Assembly (NCBI GenBank): GCA_964389685.1
Contig: CAYMFM010000092.1
Coordinates: 1 to 14,237, forward strand
From: G020353115 sp964389685
Lineage (GTDB): Bacteria; Bacteroidota; Bacteroidia; Bacteroidales; VadinHA17
Direction of reading: 5' to 3'
DNA length: 14,237 bases
Shown here: positions 5,979-14,200 of the stretch, one piece after another
How positions within the stretch are numbered: position 1 is the stretch's first letter
Layout of the letters: each line of letters begins with the position of its first letter
Made by a program: the position numbers and the translations under genes
Notes under the pieces: model-generated
Databases searched by the model: none
What the model was told of the DNA's origin: nothing
What the model saw: only the letters and a program-made list of their open reading frames with translations

Positions 5979-7451
5979 TTATGGTTTAAAAGTAATTCCC
6001 AATCTCTCAGCAACGCGTAAAGCCAATTCCTTATCGGCTTTGTAAAAATGATTTAGCTGATGGTGGATTATTTCATCACGTTTTGGTCCGGAAATACCCT
6101 GCATGGCTCCGACAATATTGTTAATGGTATTCCGCTGCTCTTCTTCCGTCATGACATTTCGGAACAGGAGACCGGGCTGTGTAAAATGATCATCATCGTT
6201 CTCGTTGCGGTCGTACCAGTCAGCAACATCCGAATCCATTTTCTGGGATGGTTCTTTGTATTGTTCATCCGCTTCTATATCATCAAAGCGGTTCGGCCAA
6301 TAGTTCGGACGGTCATCACCGTTGCTGTCGACACGCATATTTCCATCCCGTTCATAATTATGCACATCATTGATCGGGCGGTTTACCGGGATCTGTTCAT
6401 AATTAGCTCCCAGGCGGTAGCGGTGGGCATCGGAGTAGGACAGGAGACGCCCCTGCAACATCTTGTCGTAAGAATATCCAATGCCATCAACGACATGAGC
6501 AGGTGCGAAGGCCGATTGTTCCACATCCCTGAAATAGTTCGACGGGATTTCATTCAGCTCCAGGGTACCGACATCCATCAGCGGATAATCAGCGTGTGGC
6601 CAGACTTTGGTCAGGTCAAACGGATTCCAGCGGAACGTTTTTGCCTGCTCTTCTGTCATGACCTGTATTTTCATGGTCCATTTTGGAAACTCGCCCTTCT
6701 CAATGGCATTCACCAGATCCCGTTGTGCCCAGTCGGGATCTTTGCCTTTCATCGCTTCCGCTTCGGGTCCTGTAAAATTTTTGATACCCTGAGCTGTTTT
6801 TACATGAAACTTCACCCAGAAACGTTCATTCATCCCGTTAATCATTGAAAATGTATGACTTCCGTAACCGTTCATATGACGGTAGCTGTATGGAGTACCC
6901 CGGTCACTGAAGAGGATCATCACCTGGTGAAGGCTTTCCGGATTAAGGCTCCAGAAATCCCACTGCATGGTCTGGCTTTTCAGGTTGGTTTTGGGATCCC
7001 TTTTCTGAGTGTGGATAAAATCACTGAACTTTTTAGGGTCTTTAATAAAAAACACGGGTGTATTGTTCCCCACCAGGTCCCAGTTACCCTCTTCCGTGTA
7101 AAATTTAATGGCGAATCCACGCGGGTCTCTTTCTGTATCAGCACTTCCCTTTTCTCCACCAACGGTCGAAAAGCGGATAAAGATCCGGCATTCATTTTCG
7201 ATTTTACTGAAAATCCGGGCTTTTGAATACCGGGTGATATCATGCGTAACCGTGAATTTTCCAAATGCTCCTGTACCCTTGGCATGCACCACACGTTCGG
7301 GTATTCTTTCCCGGTTAAAATGAGCCATTTTTTCATGAAGGAAATAATCCTGCAAAAGAAGAGGCCCCCTTGGACCCAGGGTCAGGCTGTTCTCGTTTTC
7401 ATAGTATGGCCTGCCAGAGGCAGTCGTAAGTTTTTTGTTTTTCTTTTTCAT
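5979..7451 (-). CDS. katA: Haem catalase, small-subunit (clade 3) type
   Basis: Monofunctional catalase of 490 residues that converts hydrogen peroxide to water and oxygen. The N-terminus has the family sequence LTTASGRPYYENENSLT. Catalytic His56 lies in RVVHAKG, Ser95 in RFSTVGGE and Asn129 in VGNNTP. The haem-ligating Tyr339 sits in RLLSYSDAHRYRLG, with Arg335 before it. The NADPH-binding-type region and helical end (about 410-490) are present, and there is no large-subunit flavodoxin-like C-terminal domain and no signal peptide. It is the first gene of a block with bfr and prx. Upstream is a 195-bp gap to clpC on the same strand, with an inverted repeat at 7472-7482 that resembles a PerR operator core. 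Confidence 0.96.
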   Translation of the reverse strand: MKKKNKKLTTASGRPYYENENSLTLGPRGPLLLQDYFLHEKMAHFNRERIPERVVHAKGTGAFGKFTVTHDITRYSKARIFSKIENECRIFIRFSTVGGEKGSADTERDPRGFAIKFYTEEGNWDLVGNNTPVFFIKDPKKFSDFIHTQKRDPKTNLKSQTMQWDFWSLNPESLHQVMILFSDRGTPYSYRHMNGYGSHTFSMINGMNERFWVKFHVKTAQGIKNFTGPEAEAMKGKDPDWAQRDLVNAIEKGEFPKWTMKIQVMTEEQAKTFRWNPFDLTKVWPHADYPLMDVGTLELNEIPSNYFRDVEQSAFAPAHVVDGIGYSYDKMLQGRLLSYSDAHRYRLGANYEQIPVNRPINDVHNYERDGNMRVDSNGDDRPNYWPNRFDDIEADEQYKEPSQKMDSDVADWYDRNENDDDHFTQPGLLFRNVMTEEEQRNTINNIVGAMQGISGPKRDEIIHHQLNHFYKADKELALRVAERLGITFKP

Positions 7452-7471
7452 GGTTTGAGATTTATATTAAC

Positions 7472-7482
7472 ATAATTATTAT
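7472..7482. promoter_or_regulatory. Possible PerR-like operator core upstream of katA
   Basis: ATAATTATTAT is a perfect 5-1-5 inverted repeat and matches the central 11 bases of the 15-base PerR box of Gram-positive bacteria (TTATAATNATTATAA). The outer two bases on each side do not match. It lies 20 bp before the katA ATG. The region is A/T-rich, so chance is a real possibility, and no perR gene is in this window. Confidence 0.3.
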
Positions 7483-7646
7483 TCATGCTTTTATCCCTTA
7501 TCCTTCATTTTTTCTGAATTTCAACACAGGATTGCGCATAATTTTTTCATAGTAGTCCTAAAATCGAATCCGGATCCGCTGGCGGACGGGACACAATCAA
7601 TCTTTTCCGTCAAATCAGGCAAAAGGGGGATTACCAGGGATTTCGT

Positions 7647-10187
7647 TCAGGATTTATCTTCTGCCGTTTTTTCCGGCATTTCTTTTTCAGCGGTATTTTT
7701 GATATTGATTGTGATATCCTCTTTTTTCTTATTGAATCCAACTGAAATGGTATCTCCTTCATGGAGTGATGCTTTGATGATCACTTCTGCCATTGGGTCT
7801 TCCAGGTATTTTTGGATGGCCCGTTTCAGTGGACGGGCACCGAACTGAATATCATAGCCTTTTTCCGCGATAAAATCCTTTGCAGTGGCTGAAATTGTAA
7901 TTTCGTATCCCAGGTTATGGATCCTGTCGTACAATCCTTTCAACTCAATATCGATGATCTTATGGATATCTTCTCTTGAGAGTGCATTAAAGATCACCAC
8001 ATCATCGATCCGGTTGATGAATTCAGGAGCAAAGGTTTGCTTAAGGGCTTTTTGTATGACACTTTTTGCATAGGCATCGCGCGTTTCCTTTTTAGCATGG
8101 GTTTCAAATCCAACTCCCTGTCCGAAATCCTTCAGTTGCCGTGTTCCGATATTGGATGTCATGATCACGATGGTATTTCTGAAATCGACCCGTCGTCCCA
8201 GGCTATCGGTAAGTTGTCCTTCATCGAGCACCTGAAGCAGAATATGATACACATCGGGATGAGCTTTTTCAATTTCATCGAGGAGCACCACGGCATATGG
8301 TTTTCTTCTCACTTTTTCGGTCAATTGACCCCCCTCCTCATACCCGACATACCCGGGTGGGGCACCCACCAATCTGGAGACAGAGAACTTCTCCATGTAT
8401 TCACTCATATCGATACGGATGAGGTTATCGACACTATCGAACAGGTACTTTGCAAGCACTTTAGCCAGTTGTGTTTTTCCGACACCTGTTGGTCCGAGGA
8501 ACACGAAAGTACCGATCGGTTTATTGGGATCCTTCAAGCCGGCCCGGTTTCGCTGGATCGATTTTACTACTTTTCGAATTGCTTCATCCTGGCCTATCAC
8601 ACTTTCGGTAAGTTCATCACGCATCTTCAGCAGGCGGACACCTTCTGCCTGGGCAATTCGTTGCACCGGTACACCGGTCATCATGGCGACCACTTCAGCG
8701 ACCTTTTCCTCATCAACCGTTTCCCTGTTCCGGGACAACTCTTTTTCCCACTTATCTTTTTCCAGATCCAGGAGATCAAGATACTCTTTCTCCCTGTCCC
8801 TGAAGCTGGCTGCTTTCTCAAAGTTCTGGTTTTTCACTGCTTTGATCTTCTCGTTCTTGGTCTCTTCAAGCTCTTTTTCCAGTTCCAGAATTTTTTCCGG
8901 AACAACGATATTCGATATATGGACTCTTGATCCGGATTCATCCAGGGCATCGATCGCTTTATCGGGGAGGTGGCGGTCACTGATATAACGTGCTGTAAGT
9001 TTGACGCACGCGTTGATGGCCTCCGGTGTATAGAATACGTTATGGTGTTCCTCGTATCGCTCCTTGATATTTGCCAGGATATGGATGGTCTCTTCAATGG
9101 TTGTGGGTTCCACCATCACTTTCTGGAACCGTCTTTCCAAGGCGCCATCTTTTTCGATATGCTGGCGGTATTCATCGAGTGTAGTTGAGCCAATGCACTG
9201 GATCTCTCCTCTGGCGAGAGCCGGTTTCAGCATGTTGGCTGCATCGAGTGAGCCGGTTGCACCTCCTGCTCCAACGATGGTATGGATCTCGTCAATAAAG
9301 AGGATGATATCGTTGGTTTTTGCCAGCTCATTCAGAATGGCTTTCATTCTCTCCTCAAACTGTCCCCGGTATTTGGTACCGGCAACAATAGAGGCAAGAT
9401 CAAGTGTAACCACCCGCTTACCGAACAATACACGGGAGACTTTCCGTTGGATAATGCGCAAGGCCAATCCTTCAGCAATCGCTGATTTACCCACTCCCGG
9501 TTCACCGATCAGAATGGGATTATTCTTTTTTCTCCGGCTCAGGATCTGAGCCAGGCGTTCGATCTCTTTTTCTCTTCCCACGATCGGATCAAGCCGATCC
9601 TCTTCTGCCGCTTTTGTCAGGTCAATTCCAAAATTATCCAGGACAGGTGTATCGGAGGTTGACTTGGCTTGCTGTCCGCTGCCTTTTGAGCCTCCAAAAC
9701 TTTTGGGAACCTCTTCATCTTCCTCATTCGGAAAATCAGCTTTTGCCCGGGTTACCTTATCCATCAGCTCAGCCTTGACAATATCATAATTGATGTTCAG
9801 TTCCTCCAGTTTCCTGGTTACCAGCGAATTTTCATCCTTCAGGATAGCCAACATCAGGTGTCCTGTATCAATGGTACTTTGCTTCATCGATTTTGCTTCC
9901 AGGTAAACCAGTTTTAACACCCGTTCAGCCGGTTTCATCAGGGGGATATTATCTGATTCGCTCATTGAAACCGGGTTATCATCCATAATCCCTCCTTCAA
10001 TGGTTCTCTTCAGGTCGTGAAGATCTGCTCCCAAAGAAACAAGTACATCAATGGCCAGACCTTCGCCGTCCCGTAAAATACCCAGGAAGAGATGCTCCGT
10101 CCCGATGTGGGTATTCCCCAGCCTGATCGCTTCTTCCTTGCTGTAGCTGAGTACATCCTTTATGCGCTGTGAAAATTTTGCGTCCAT
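7647..10187 (-). CDS. clpC: ATP-dependent Clp protease ATP-binding subunit ClpC
   Basis: AAA+ unfoldase of 846 residues that feeds substrates to ClpP. Order of domains: two Clp_N repeats (about 1-150), a charged linker (150-180), AAA-1 with Walker A GEPGVGKS at 228-235 and Walker B ILFIDE at 295-300, a coiled middle domain with a UVR-like segment (about 432-485), AAA-2 with Walker A GPTGVGKT at 565-572 and Walker B VVLLDE at 633-638, and ClpB_D2-small (about 730-820). VGF at 692-694 fits the ClpP-docking loop, which separates it from the ClpB disaggregase. The charged tail is poorly conserved. The start MDAKFSQRIKDVLSYSKEEA is family-typical and follows a run of A residues. It is divergent from gyrA, with a consensus promoter and a hairpin in the leader. 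Confidence 0.96.
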   Translation of the reverse strand: MDAKFSQRIKDVLSYSKEEAIRLGNTHIGTEHLFLGILRDGEGLAIDVLVSLGADLHDLKRTIEGGIMDDNPVSMSESDNIPLMKPAERVLKLVYLEAKSMKQSTIDTGHLMLAILKDENSLVTRKLEELNINYDIVKAELMDKVTRAKADFPNEEDEEVPKSFGGSKGSGQQAKSTSDTPVLDNFGIDLTKAAEEDRLDPIVGREKEIERLAQILSRRKKNNPILIGEPGVGKSAIAEGLALRIIQRKVSRVLFGKRVVTLDLASIVAGTKYRGQFEERMKAILNELAKTNDIILFIDEIHTIVGAGGATGSLDAANMLKPALARGEIQCIGSTTLDEYRQHIEKDGALERRFQKVMVEPTTIEETIHILANIKERYEEHHNVFYTPEAINACVKLTARYISDRHLPDKAIDALDESGSRVHISNIVVPEKILELEKELEETKNEKIKAVKNQNFEKAASFRDREKEYLDLLDLEKDKWEKELSRNRETVDEEKVAEVVAMMTGVPVQRIAQAEGVRLLKMRDELTESVIGQDEAIRKVVKSIQRNRAGLKDPNKPIGTFVFLGPTGVGKTQLAKVLAKYLFDSVDNLIRIDMSEYMEKFSVSRLVGAPPGYVGYEEGGQLTEKVRRKPYAVVLLDEIEKAHPDVYHILLQVLDEGQLTDSLGRRVDFRNTIVIMTSNIGTRQLKDFGQGVGFETHAKKETRDAYAKSVIQKALKQTFAPEFINRIDDVVIFNALSREDIHKIIDIELKGLYDRIHNLGYEITISATAKDFIAEKGYDIQFGARPLKRAIQKYLEDPMAEVIIKASLHEGDTISVGFNKKKEDITINIKNTAEKEMPEKTAEDKS

Positions 10188-10202
10188 TTTTTTTTTGTAT
10201 GT

Positions 10203-10242
10203 TCCGGTTTGGATAAATCCCTCACAAAGAAAGCAAACCGGA
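10203..10242 (-). promoter_or_regulatory. Hairpin in the clpC leader
   Basis: TCCGGTTTG at 10203-10211 and CAAACCGGA at 10234-10242 form a perfect 9-bp stem with a 22-base loop. It lies about 15 bases upstream of the clpC ATG and would be at or near the 5' end of the mRNA. It is not a CIRCE (HrcA) element and has no T tract. Its role is unknown. Confidence 0.55.
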
Positions 10243-10255
10243 CAAAGTTAAGGTA

Positions 10256-10286
10256 CAAAATTAACAATCAATTACTAACATCCAAG
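10256..10286 (-). promoter_or_regulatory. Bacteroidetes-type promoter for clpC
   Basis: Read on the minus strand, TAATTTTG (complement of 10256-10263) is a perfect TAnnTTTG -7 element, and CTTG (complement of 10283-10286) lies 19 bases upstream as a 3 of 4 match to the -33 element. A second perfect -7 match (complement of 10243-10250, TAACTTTG) lies 13 bp nearer the gene, without a clear -33 partner. There may be two start sites. Confidence 0.65.
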
Positions 10287-10314
10287 TGTTAATAAATCTG
10301 CCCCCGAAAGGCCT

Positions 10315-10341
10315 GAAAATAGATAATAAATCTCTATTTTC
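10315..10341. promoter_or_regulatory. Operator-like inverted repeat upstream of gyrA
   Basis: GAAAATAGA at 10315-10323 and TCTATTTTC at 10333-10341 form a perfect 9-9-9 inverted repeat, 70 bp before the gyrA ATG. A candidate -7 element, TAAGTTTA at 10343-10350 (7 of 8 match), follows directly, but no matching -33 element is visible. It could be a protein-binding site for gyrA control or a weak hairpin. Confidence 0.4.
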
Positions 10342-10410
10342 GTAAGTTTATTATACACTGCAAAAATAATGATTTTTTACCACATTAGTAAATCTAATCT
10401 TACATTCTAA

Positions 10411-12903
10411 ATGCCAGAGAACGAAAGGATTATAAAAATCAACATAGAAGAGGAGATGAAATCGGCCTACATCGACTATTCGATGTCGGTGATTGTATCA
10501 AGGGCATTACCGGATGTAAGGGACGGATTAAAGCCGGTACATCGGCGCGTTCTGTTCGGGATGTCTGAATTGGGAGTGCTTTCAAACAGACCCCATAAAA
10601 AATCTGCCAGGATTGTTGGTGAGGTACTTGGAAAGTACCATCCGCATGGTGATTCATCGGTTTATGAAGCCATGGTCAGGATGGCTCAGGAGTGGTCTCT
10701 GCGTTATCCTCTGGTTGACGGACAGGGAAATTTCGGCTCCATTGACGGGGATAGTCCTGCAGCCATGCGGTATACAGAAGCCCGGTTGAAAAAGATCGCA
10801 GAAGAGACCCTGTCCGACCTGGATAAGGAAACGGTTGATTTTCAGCTTAACTTTGATGATACCCTTCAGGAACCAACGGTTTTACCAACGCGCATCCCCA
10901 TTTTGCTGGTTAACGGAGCTTCAGGAATAGCTGTTGGTATGGCAACCAACATTCCACCCCATAACCTTTCGGAGGTGATCGATGCTACCATTGCGTACAT
11001 CGACAACCGGCAGATCACCATCGATGAACTCATGCAATACATCAAAGCACCCGACTTTCCCACAGGTGGGATCATCTATGGCTATCAGGGTGTTAAGGAT
11101 GCCTATGAAACGGGTAGGGGCCGGATTGTGGTCAGGGCAAAAACCGAGATCGATACAACCCCCTCCGGACGGTCTAAAATCATTGTAACCGAGATACCCT
11201 ACCTGGTTAATAAAGCCGAAATGATAAGGAAAACTGCAGACCTGATCAATGAAAAGAAGATTGAGGGGATTTCTTATATCAACGATGAATCAGACCGTGC
11301 CGGGATGAGAATTGTCATCATCCTGAAAAAAGATGCCATTGCTAATGTCGTTCTGAACAACCTCTATAAATACACACAGTTGCAATCAGCCTTCAGTGTG
11401 AATAACATTGCACTGGTTAATGGAAAACCCAGAACCCTCTCTCTGAAAAACCTGATTGAAAGCTTTGTTAAACACCGGCATACCGTTATCATTCGCAGAA
11501 CCAAATACGAGCTCAGTCAGGCAAAAAAACGTGCACATATCCTGGAGGGACTGCTCATTGCCCTTGATCACCTCGATGAAGTCATCTCCCTCATCCGTGC
11601 TTCCAAAACACCGGATGAAGCAAAAACAGGGTTGATGAAAAACTTCGAGCTGACAGAAGTACAGGCTAAAGCCATTCTTGATCTGCGTTTGCAAAAACTA
11701 ACCGGACTGGAACGGGAAAAGATCAAAGAGGAGTATGCTGAATTGAAAGAACGGATCGATTATTATCAGGAGATACTGAGCAAGGAAGAGCTGCAAATGA
11801 AAATCATCAAGGATGAGCTGAAAGAGATCAAGGATCAATACGGTGATGAGAGAAGAACACAAATTGAGCTGGATGCAGAAGATTTCAACCCGGAAGATTT
11901 TTATGCCGATGAGGACATGGTGATAACGATCTCACACCTTGGTTATATCAAAAGAACCCCTGTCTCTGAATTCAAACGGCAGAACAGGGGAGGGGTCGGG
12001 TCAAAAGGAAGCACAACCCGGGAAGAAGATTTCATTGAGCACATGTACGTTGCCTCCATGCACAACACGATGCTGTTCTTTACCGAACGGGGTAAGTGTT
12101 TTTGGCTTAAAGTATATGAAATTCCCGAGGGCACCAGGACTTCCAAAGGAAGGGCTATTCAAAACGTGATCAACCTCGAACCGGAAGATAACGTGAAGGC
12201 TTATATTAATGTTCAAAAGCTGGACGACATGGATTACGTGGATAACAATTATATTGTCCTTTGCACGAAAAAAGGAGTCATTAAGAAAACCTCCCTGGAA
12301 GCCTATTCCAGACCGCGACAAAACGGAATCAATGCTATCAATATCCGGGAAGGAGATCAACTCCTGGAAGCCAAACTCACCAATGGAAATCATGAAATCA
12401 TGCTCGCTAACCGGTCGGGAAGAGCGATCCGTTTCCATGAAAAAACCGTTCGGCCGATGGGACGAAATGCTTCCGGTGTCCGGGGCATTACCCTCGCCAA
12501 TAAAACCGATGATGTGATCGGTATGATCACTGTGGAAAATGAGAGTGAGGATATCCTCGTTGTATCGGAAAAAGGATACGGAAAACGTTCAAGAATAGGC
12601 GATTACAGGCTTACAAACCGGGGTGGAAAAGGAGTAAAAACGATCAATATCACGAAAAAAACAGGAGATTTGATTGCCCTGAAGGGCGTGATTGACTCGG
12701 ATGACATCATGATCATTAATAAATCGGGCATCACCATCCGGATGGCCGTCTCCGGTATGCGCATCATGGGGAGAGCCACACAAGGCGTGAAACTGATCAA
12801 CCTCAGGGAAAATGATTCCATTGCTGCCGTTGCCTATGTTGAAACAAGTGAGGAGAATGAGGAGGATGAAAATGGAAATGAAGGGCAAAACAAAACAGAA
12901 TAA
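10411..12903 (+). CDS. gyrA: DNA gyrase subunit A
   Basis: Gyrase A of 830 residues, the subunit that cuts and rejoins DNA; GyrB is not in the window. The N-terminal breakage-reunion domain has the catalytic Tyr121 in AAMRYTEARL. The quinolone pocket reads GKYHPHGDSSVYEAMVRMAQ with Ser82 and Glu86, equivalent to E. coli Ser83 and Asp87, so no classical resistance change is seen. The C-terminal beta-pinwheel (about 500-810) contains a GyrA-box-like QNRGGVG at 524-530, a divergent form of QRRGGKG. Calling it GyrA rather than ParC rests on this box and overall length. An acidic tail (ETSEENEEDENGNEG) ends the protein. The start MPENERIIKINIEEEMK is family-typical. A TPR gene with its own promoter follows after 90 bp. 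Confidence 0.95.
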   Translation: MPENERIIKINIEEEMKSAYIDYSMSVIVSRALPDVRDGLKPVHRRVLFGMSELGVLSNRPHKKSARIVGEVLGKYHPHGDSSVYEAMVRMAQEWSLRYPLVDGQGNFGSIDGDSPAAMRYTEARLKKIAEETLSDLDKETVDFQLNFDDTLQEPTVLPTRIPILLVNGASGIAVGMATNIPPHNLSEVIDATIAYIDNRQITIDELMQYIKAPDFPTGGIIYGYQGVKDAYETGRGRIVVRAKTEIDTTPSGRSKIIVTEIPYLVNKAEMIRKTADLINEKKIEGISYINDESDRAGMRIVIILKKDAIANVVLNNLYKYTQLQSAFSVNNIALVNGKPRTLSLKNLIESFVKHRHTVIIRRTKYELSQAKKRAHILEGLLIALDHLDEVISLIRASKTPDEAKTGLMKNFELTEVQAKAILDLRLQKLTGLEREKIKEEYAELKERIDYYQEILSKEELQMKIIKDELKEIKDQYGDERRTQIELDAEDFNPEDFYADEDMVITISHLGYIKRTPVSEFKRQNRGGVGSKGSTTREEDFIEHMYVASMHNTMLFFTERGKCFWLKVYEIPEGTRTSKGRAIQNVINLEPEDNVKAYINVQKLDDMDYVDNNYIVLCTKKGVIKKTSLEAYSRPRQNGINAINIREGDQLLEAKLTNGNHEIMLANRSGRAIRFHEKTVRPMGRNASGVRGITLANKTDDVIGMITVENESEDILVVSEKGYGKRSRIGDYRLTNRGGKGVKTINITKKTGDLIALKGVIDSDDIMIINKSGITIRMAVSGMRIMGRATQGVKLINLRENDSIAAVAYVETSEENEEDENGNEGQNKTE

Positions 12904-12921
12904 TTACAAAATGGCAAAGAA

Positions 12922-12953
12922 TTTGAAGAATATATTTATAAATGCTAATTTTG
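12922..12953 (+). promoter_or_regulatory. Consensus Bacteroidetes promoter for the TPR gene
   Basis: TTTG at 12922-12925, then exactly 20 bases, then TAATTTTG at 12946-12953: a full match to the Bacteroidetes -33/-7 consensus, and the clearest promoter in the window. Transcription would start near 12960, leaving a leader of about 34 bases. Confidence 0.85.
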
Positions 12954-12954
12954 A

Positions 12955-12970
12955 AGCAACAAGAGTTGCT
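12955..12970 (+). promoter_or_regulatory. Small hairpin at the start of the TPR gene leader
   Basis: AGCAAC at 12955-12960 pairs with GTTGCT at 12965-12970 around AAGA. It directly follows the -7 element and would lie across the predicted start of the transcript, so it may be a 5' stabilising hairpin, an operator or chance. Confidence 0.35.
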
Positions 12971-12993
12971 GTCAATCACTAAACTTAATTAAA

Positions 12994-14163
12994 ATGAAAC
13001 CTATTTTAGTATCATTATTGTTAATCGCAGGTATATTCGTGAGTTATGCGCAAAAAGGTAAGGTGACCAGTGCCCTGAATTATGTCACCTCAGGACAGTT
13101 GGATAAGGCAAAGGAAGCCATTGAAGCGGCAGAACAGCACGAAAAAACCAAAGATTGGGAAAAAATGTTCTACGCAAAAGGAAAAGTCCTGCAGGCAGTC
13201 GGGGAGACACAGAATGAAGAATACCAGGACCTTTATGAAAACCCGCTACCACAAGCGTATCAATACTATATGGAAGCTATGGAGAGGGATGAAAAGGGAA
13301 AACTGGAGAAACTGATCAACCTGGCTCTGCCGATGTTAGCCAACGATTTTATCAATCTGGGAGTCACTAAGTTCCAGGAAGGTGACTATGCCGGTGCCCT
13401 GGAAGCATTCGAGACCAACCTCGAGATAGGGGATCAGCCTATTTTTGATGGGGGAATCGATACCACGATCATGTTTAATGCAGGGCTGGCAGCCTATAAC
13501 GGCGATCTTTATGACAAGTCAATCGAGCATTTTACGGCCGTAAAAGACCTGGATTACGGGGATTATACACTCTATATCCTCCTGAAAAATTCCTACATCG
13601 CCAAAGGCGATTCCGCAAGCGGATTGCAGGTATTGCAGGAAGGATTTTCAAAATTTCCGGAAAACGAAGATTTGTTGATCCAGTTGATAAACTTTTACAT
13701 CACCAAAGGAGGGGTGGATGCAGCCCAGGAAGCCCTGGAGTATATCGAACTGGCAAAGGAAAAGGATCCTGACAACGCTTTGTTTTACCACGCCGAAGGG
13801 ATTTTTTATGATAAAATTGAAAATATTGAAAAATCAATTGAATCTTATGAGGCGGCGTTGGAACTGAATCCTGACTATTTTGATTCCAATTACAACCTGG
13901 GTGCTCACCATTTCAACCGCGGAGTGAATAAGGTTAATGAATGCAACGAGATCATGGATAACGCGGAATATGAGAAGTGCAAGGAGAAAGCCGACGCCAT
14001 GTTCGACATAGCGCTGCCGTACATGGAAAAAGCATATGAAATCGATTCAACCGATGTTTCAACCATTGAAACCCTGAAATTGTTGTATTACCGCATGGGG
14101 AATATGGAGAAACATGCAGAGATGAATAAGAAACTGGAAGAATTAAAAGAAGGCGGATTATAA
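12994..14163 (+). CDS. Exported tetratricopeptide repeat protein
   Basis: A protein of 389 residues with an N-terminal signal peptide: Lys2, a hydrophobic run to about residue 17, and a likely signal peptidase I site after SYA at 17-19. It is probably periplasmic. TPR-like helix pairs are seen at about 24-55, 117-145, 160-190, 225-255 and 264-297; the best is AEGIFYDKIENIEKSIESYE followed by AALELNPDYF. The last part (300-350) has two cysteines, Cys317 and Cys329, and further TPR-like helices. TPR arrays bind other proteins, and no enzyme motif is present, so the partner is unknown. TPR genes next to gyrA are common in Bacteroidetes, from memory. It has its own promoter and terminator. Confidence 0.9.
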   Translation: MKPILVSLLLIAGIFVSYAQKGKVTSALNYVTSGQLDKAKEAIEAAEQHEKTKDWEKMFYAKGKVLQAVGETQNEEYQDLYENPLPQAYQYYMEAMERDEKGKLEKLINLALPMLANDFINLGVTKFQEGDYAGALEAFETNLEIGDQPIFDGGIDTTIMFNAGLAAYNGDLYDKSIEHFTAVKDLDYGDYTLYILLKNSYIAKGDSASGLQVLQEGFSKFPENEDLLIQLINFYITKGGVDAAQEALEYIELAKEKDPDNALFYHAEGIFYDKIENIEKSIESYEAALELNPDYFDSNYNLGAHHFNRGVNKVNECNEIMDNAEYEKCKEKADAMFDIALPYMEKAYEIDSTDVSTIETLKLLYYRMGNMEKHAEMNKKLEELKEGGL

Positions 14164-14168
14164 GATCC

Positions 14169-14200
14169 ATAGGGGAGGCACATTTTCCGCTTCCCCTATA
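14169..14200 (+). terminator. Terminator of the TPR gene
   Basis: An 11-bp stem with one G-T wobble, 14169-14179 pairing with 14189-14199 around a 9-base loop, begins six bases after the stop codon. The T tract after it is poor (ATATTTCC), so it may act partly as a transcript-stabilising hairpin. Confidence 0.65.

Noticed and set aside
5954..6013. Upstream in-frame start that would lengthen bacterioferritin by 20 residues
   Set aside because: It would overlap the end of katA, and the extra residues do not resemble the family. The ATG at 5953 gives the conserved N-terminus.
6060..6848. Long open frame of 262 codons antisense to katA (similar ones lie opposite clpC and gyrA)
   Set aside because: Its translation shows no domain or normal composition and it lies wholly opposite a strongly conserved gene. 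It is a shadow of katA codon use.
7575..7586. TCCGC/GCGGA hairpin between clpC and katA as a clpC terminator
   Set aside because: The loop would be only two bases and no T tract follows on the minus strand. It may be an intergenic repeat motif but cannot be supported from one copy.
12911..12982. A 23-codon ORF (MAKNLKNIFINANFEATRVAV...) between gyrA and the TPR gene
   Set aside because: It lies directly over the consensus promoter of the TPR gene, has no recognised family, and is no longer than chance ORFs in A/T-rich gaps.
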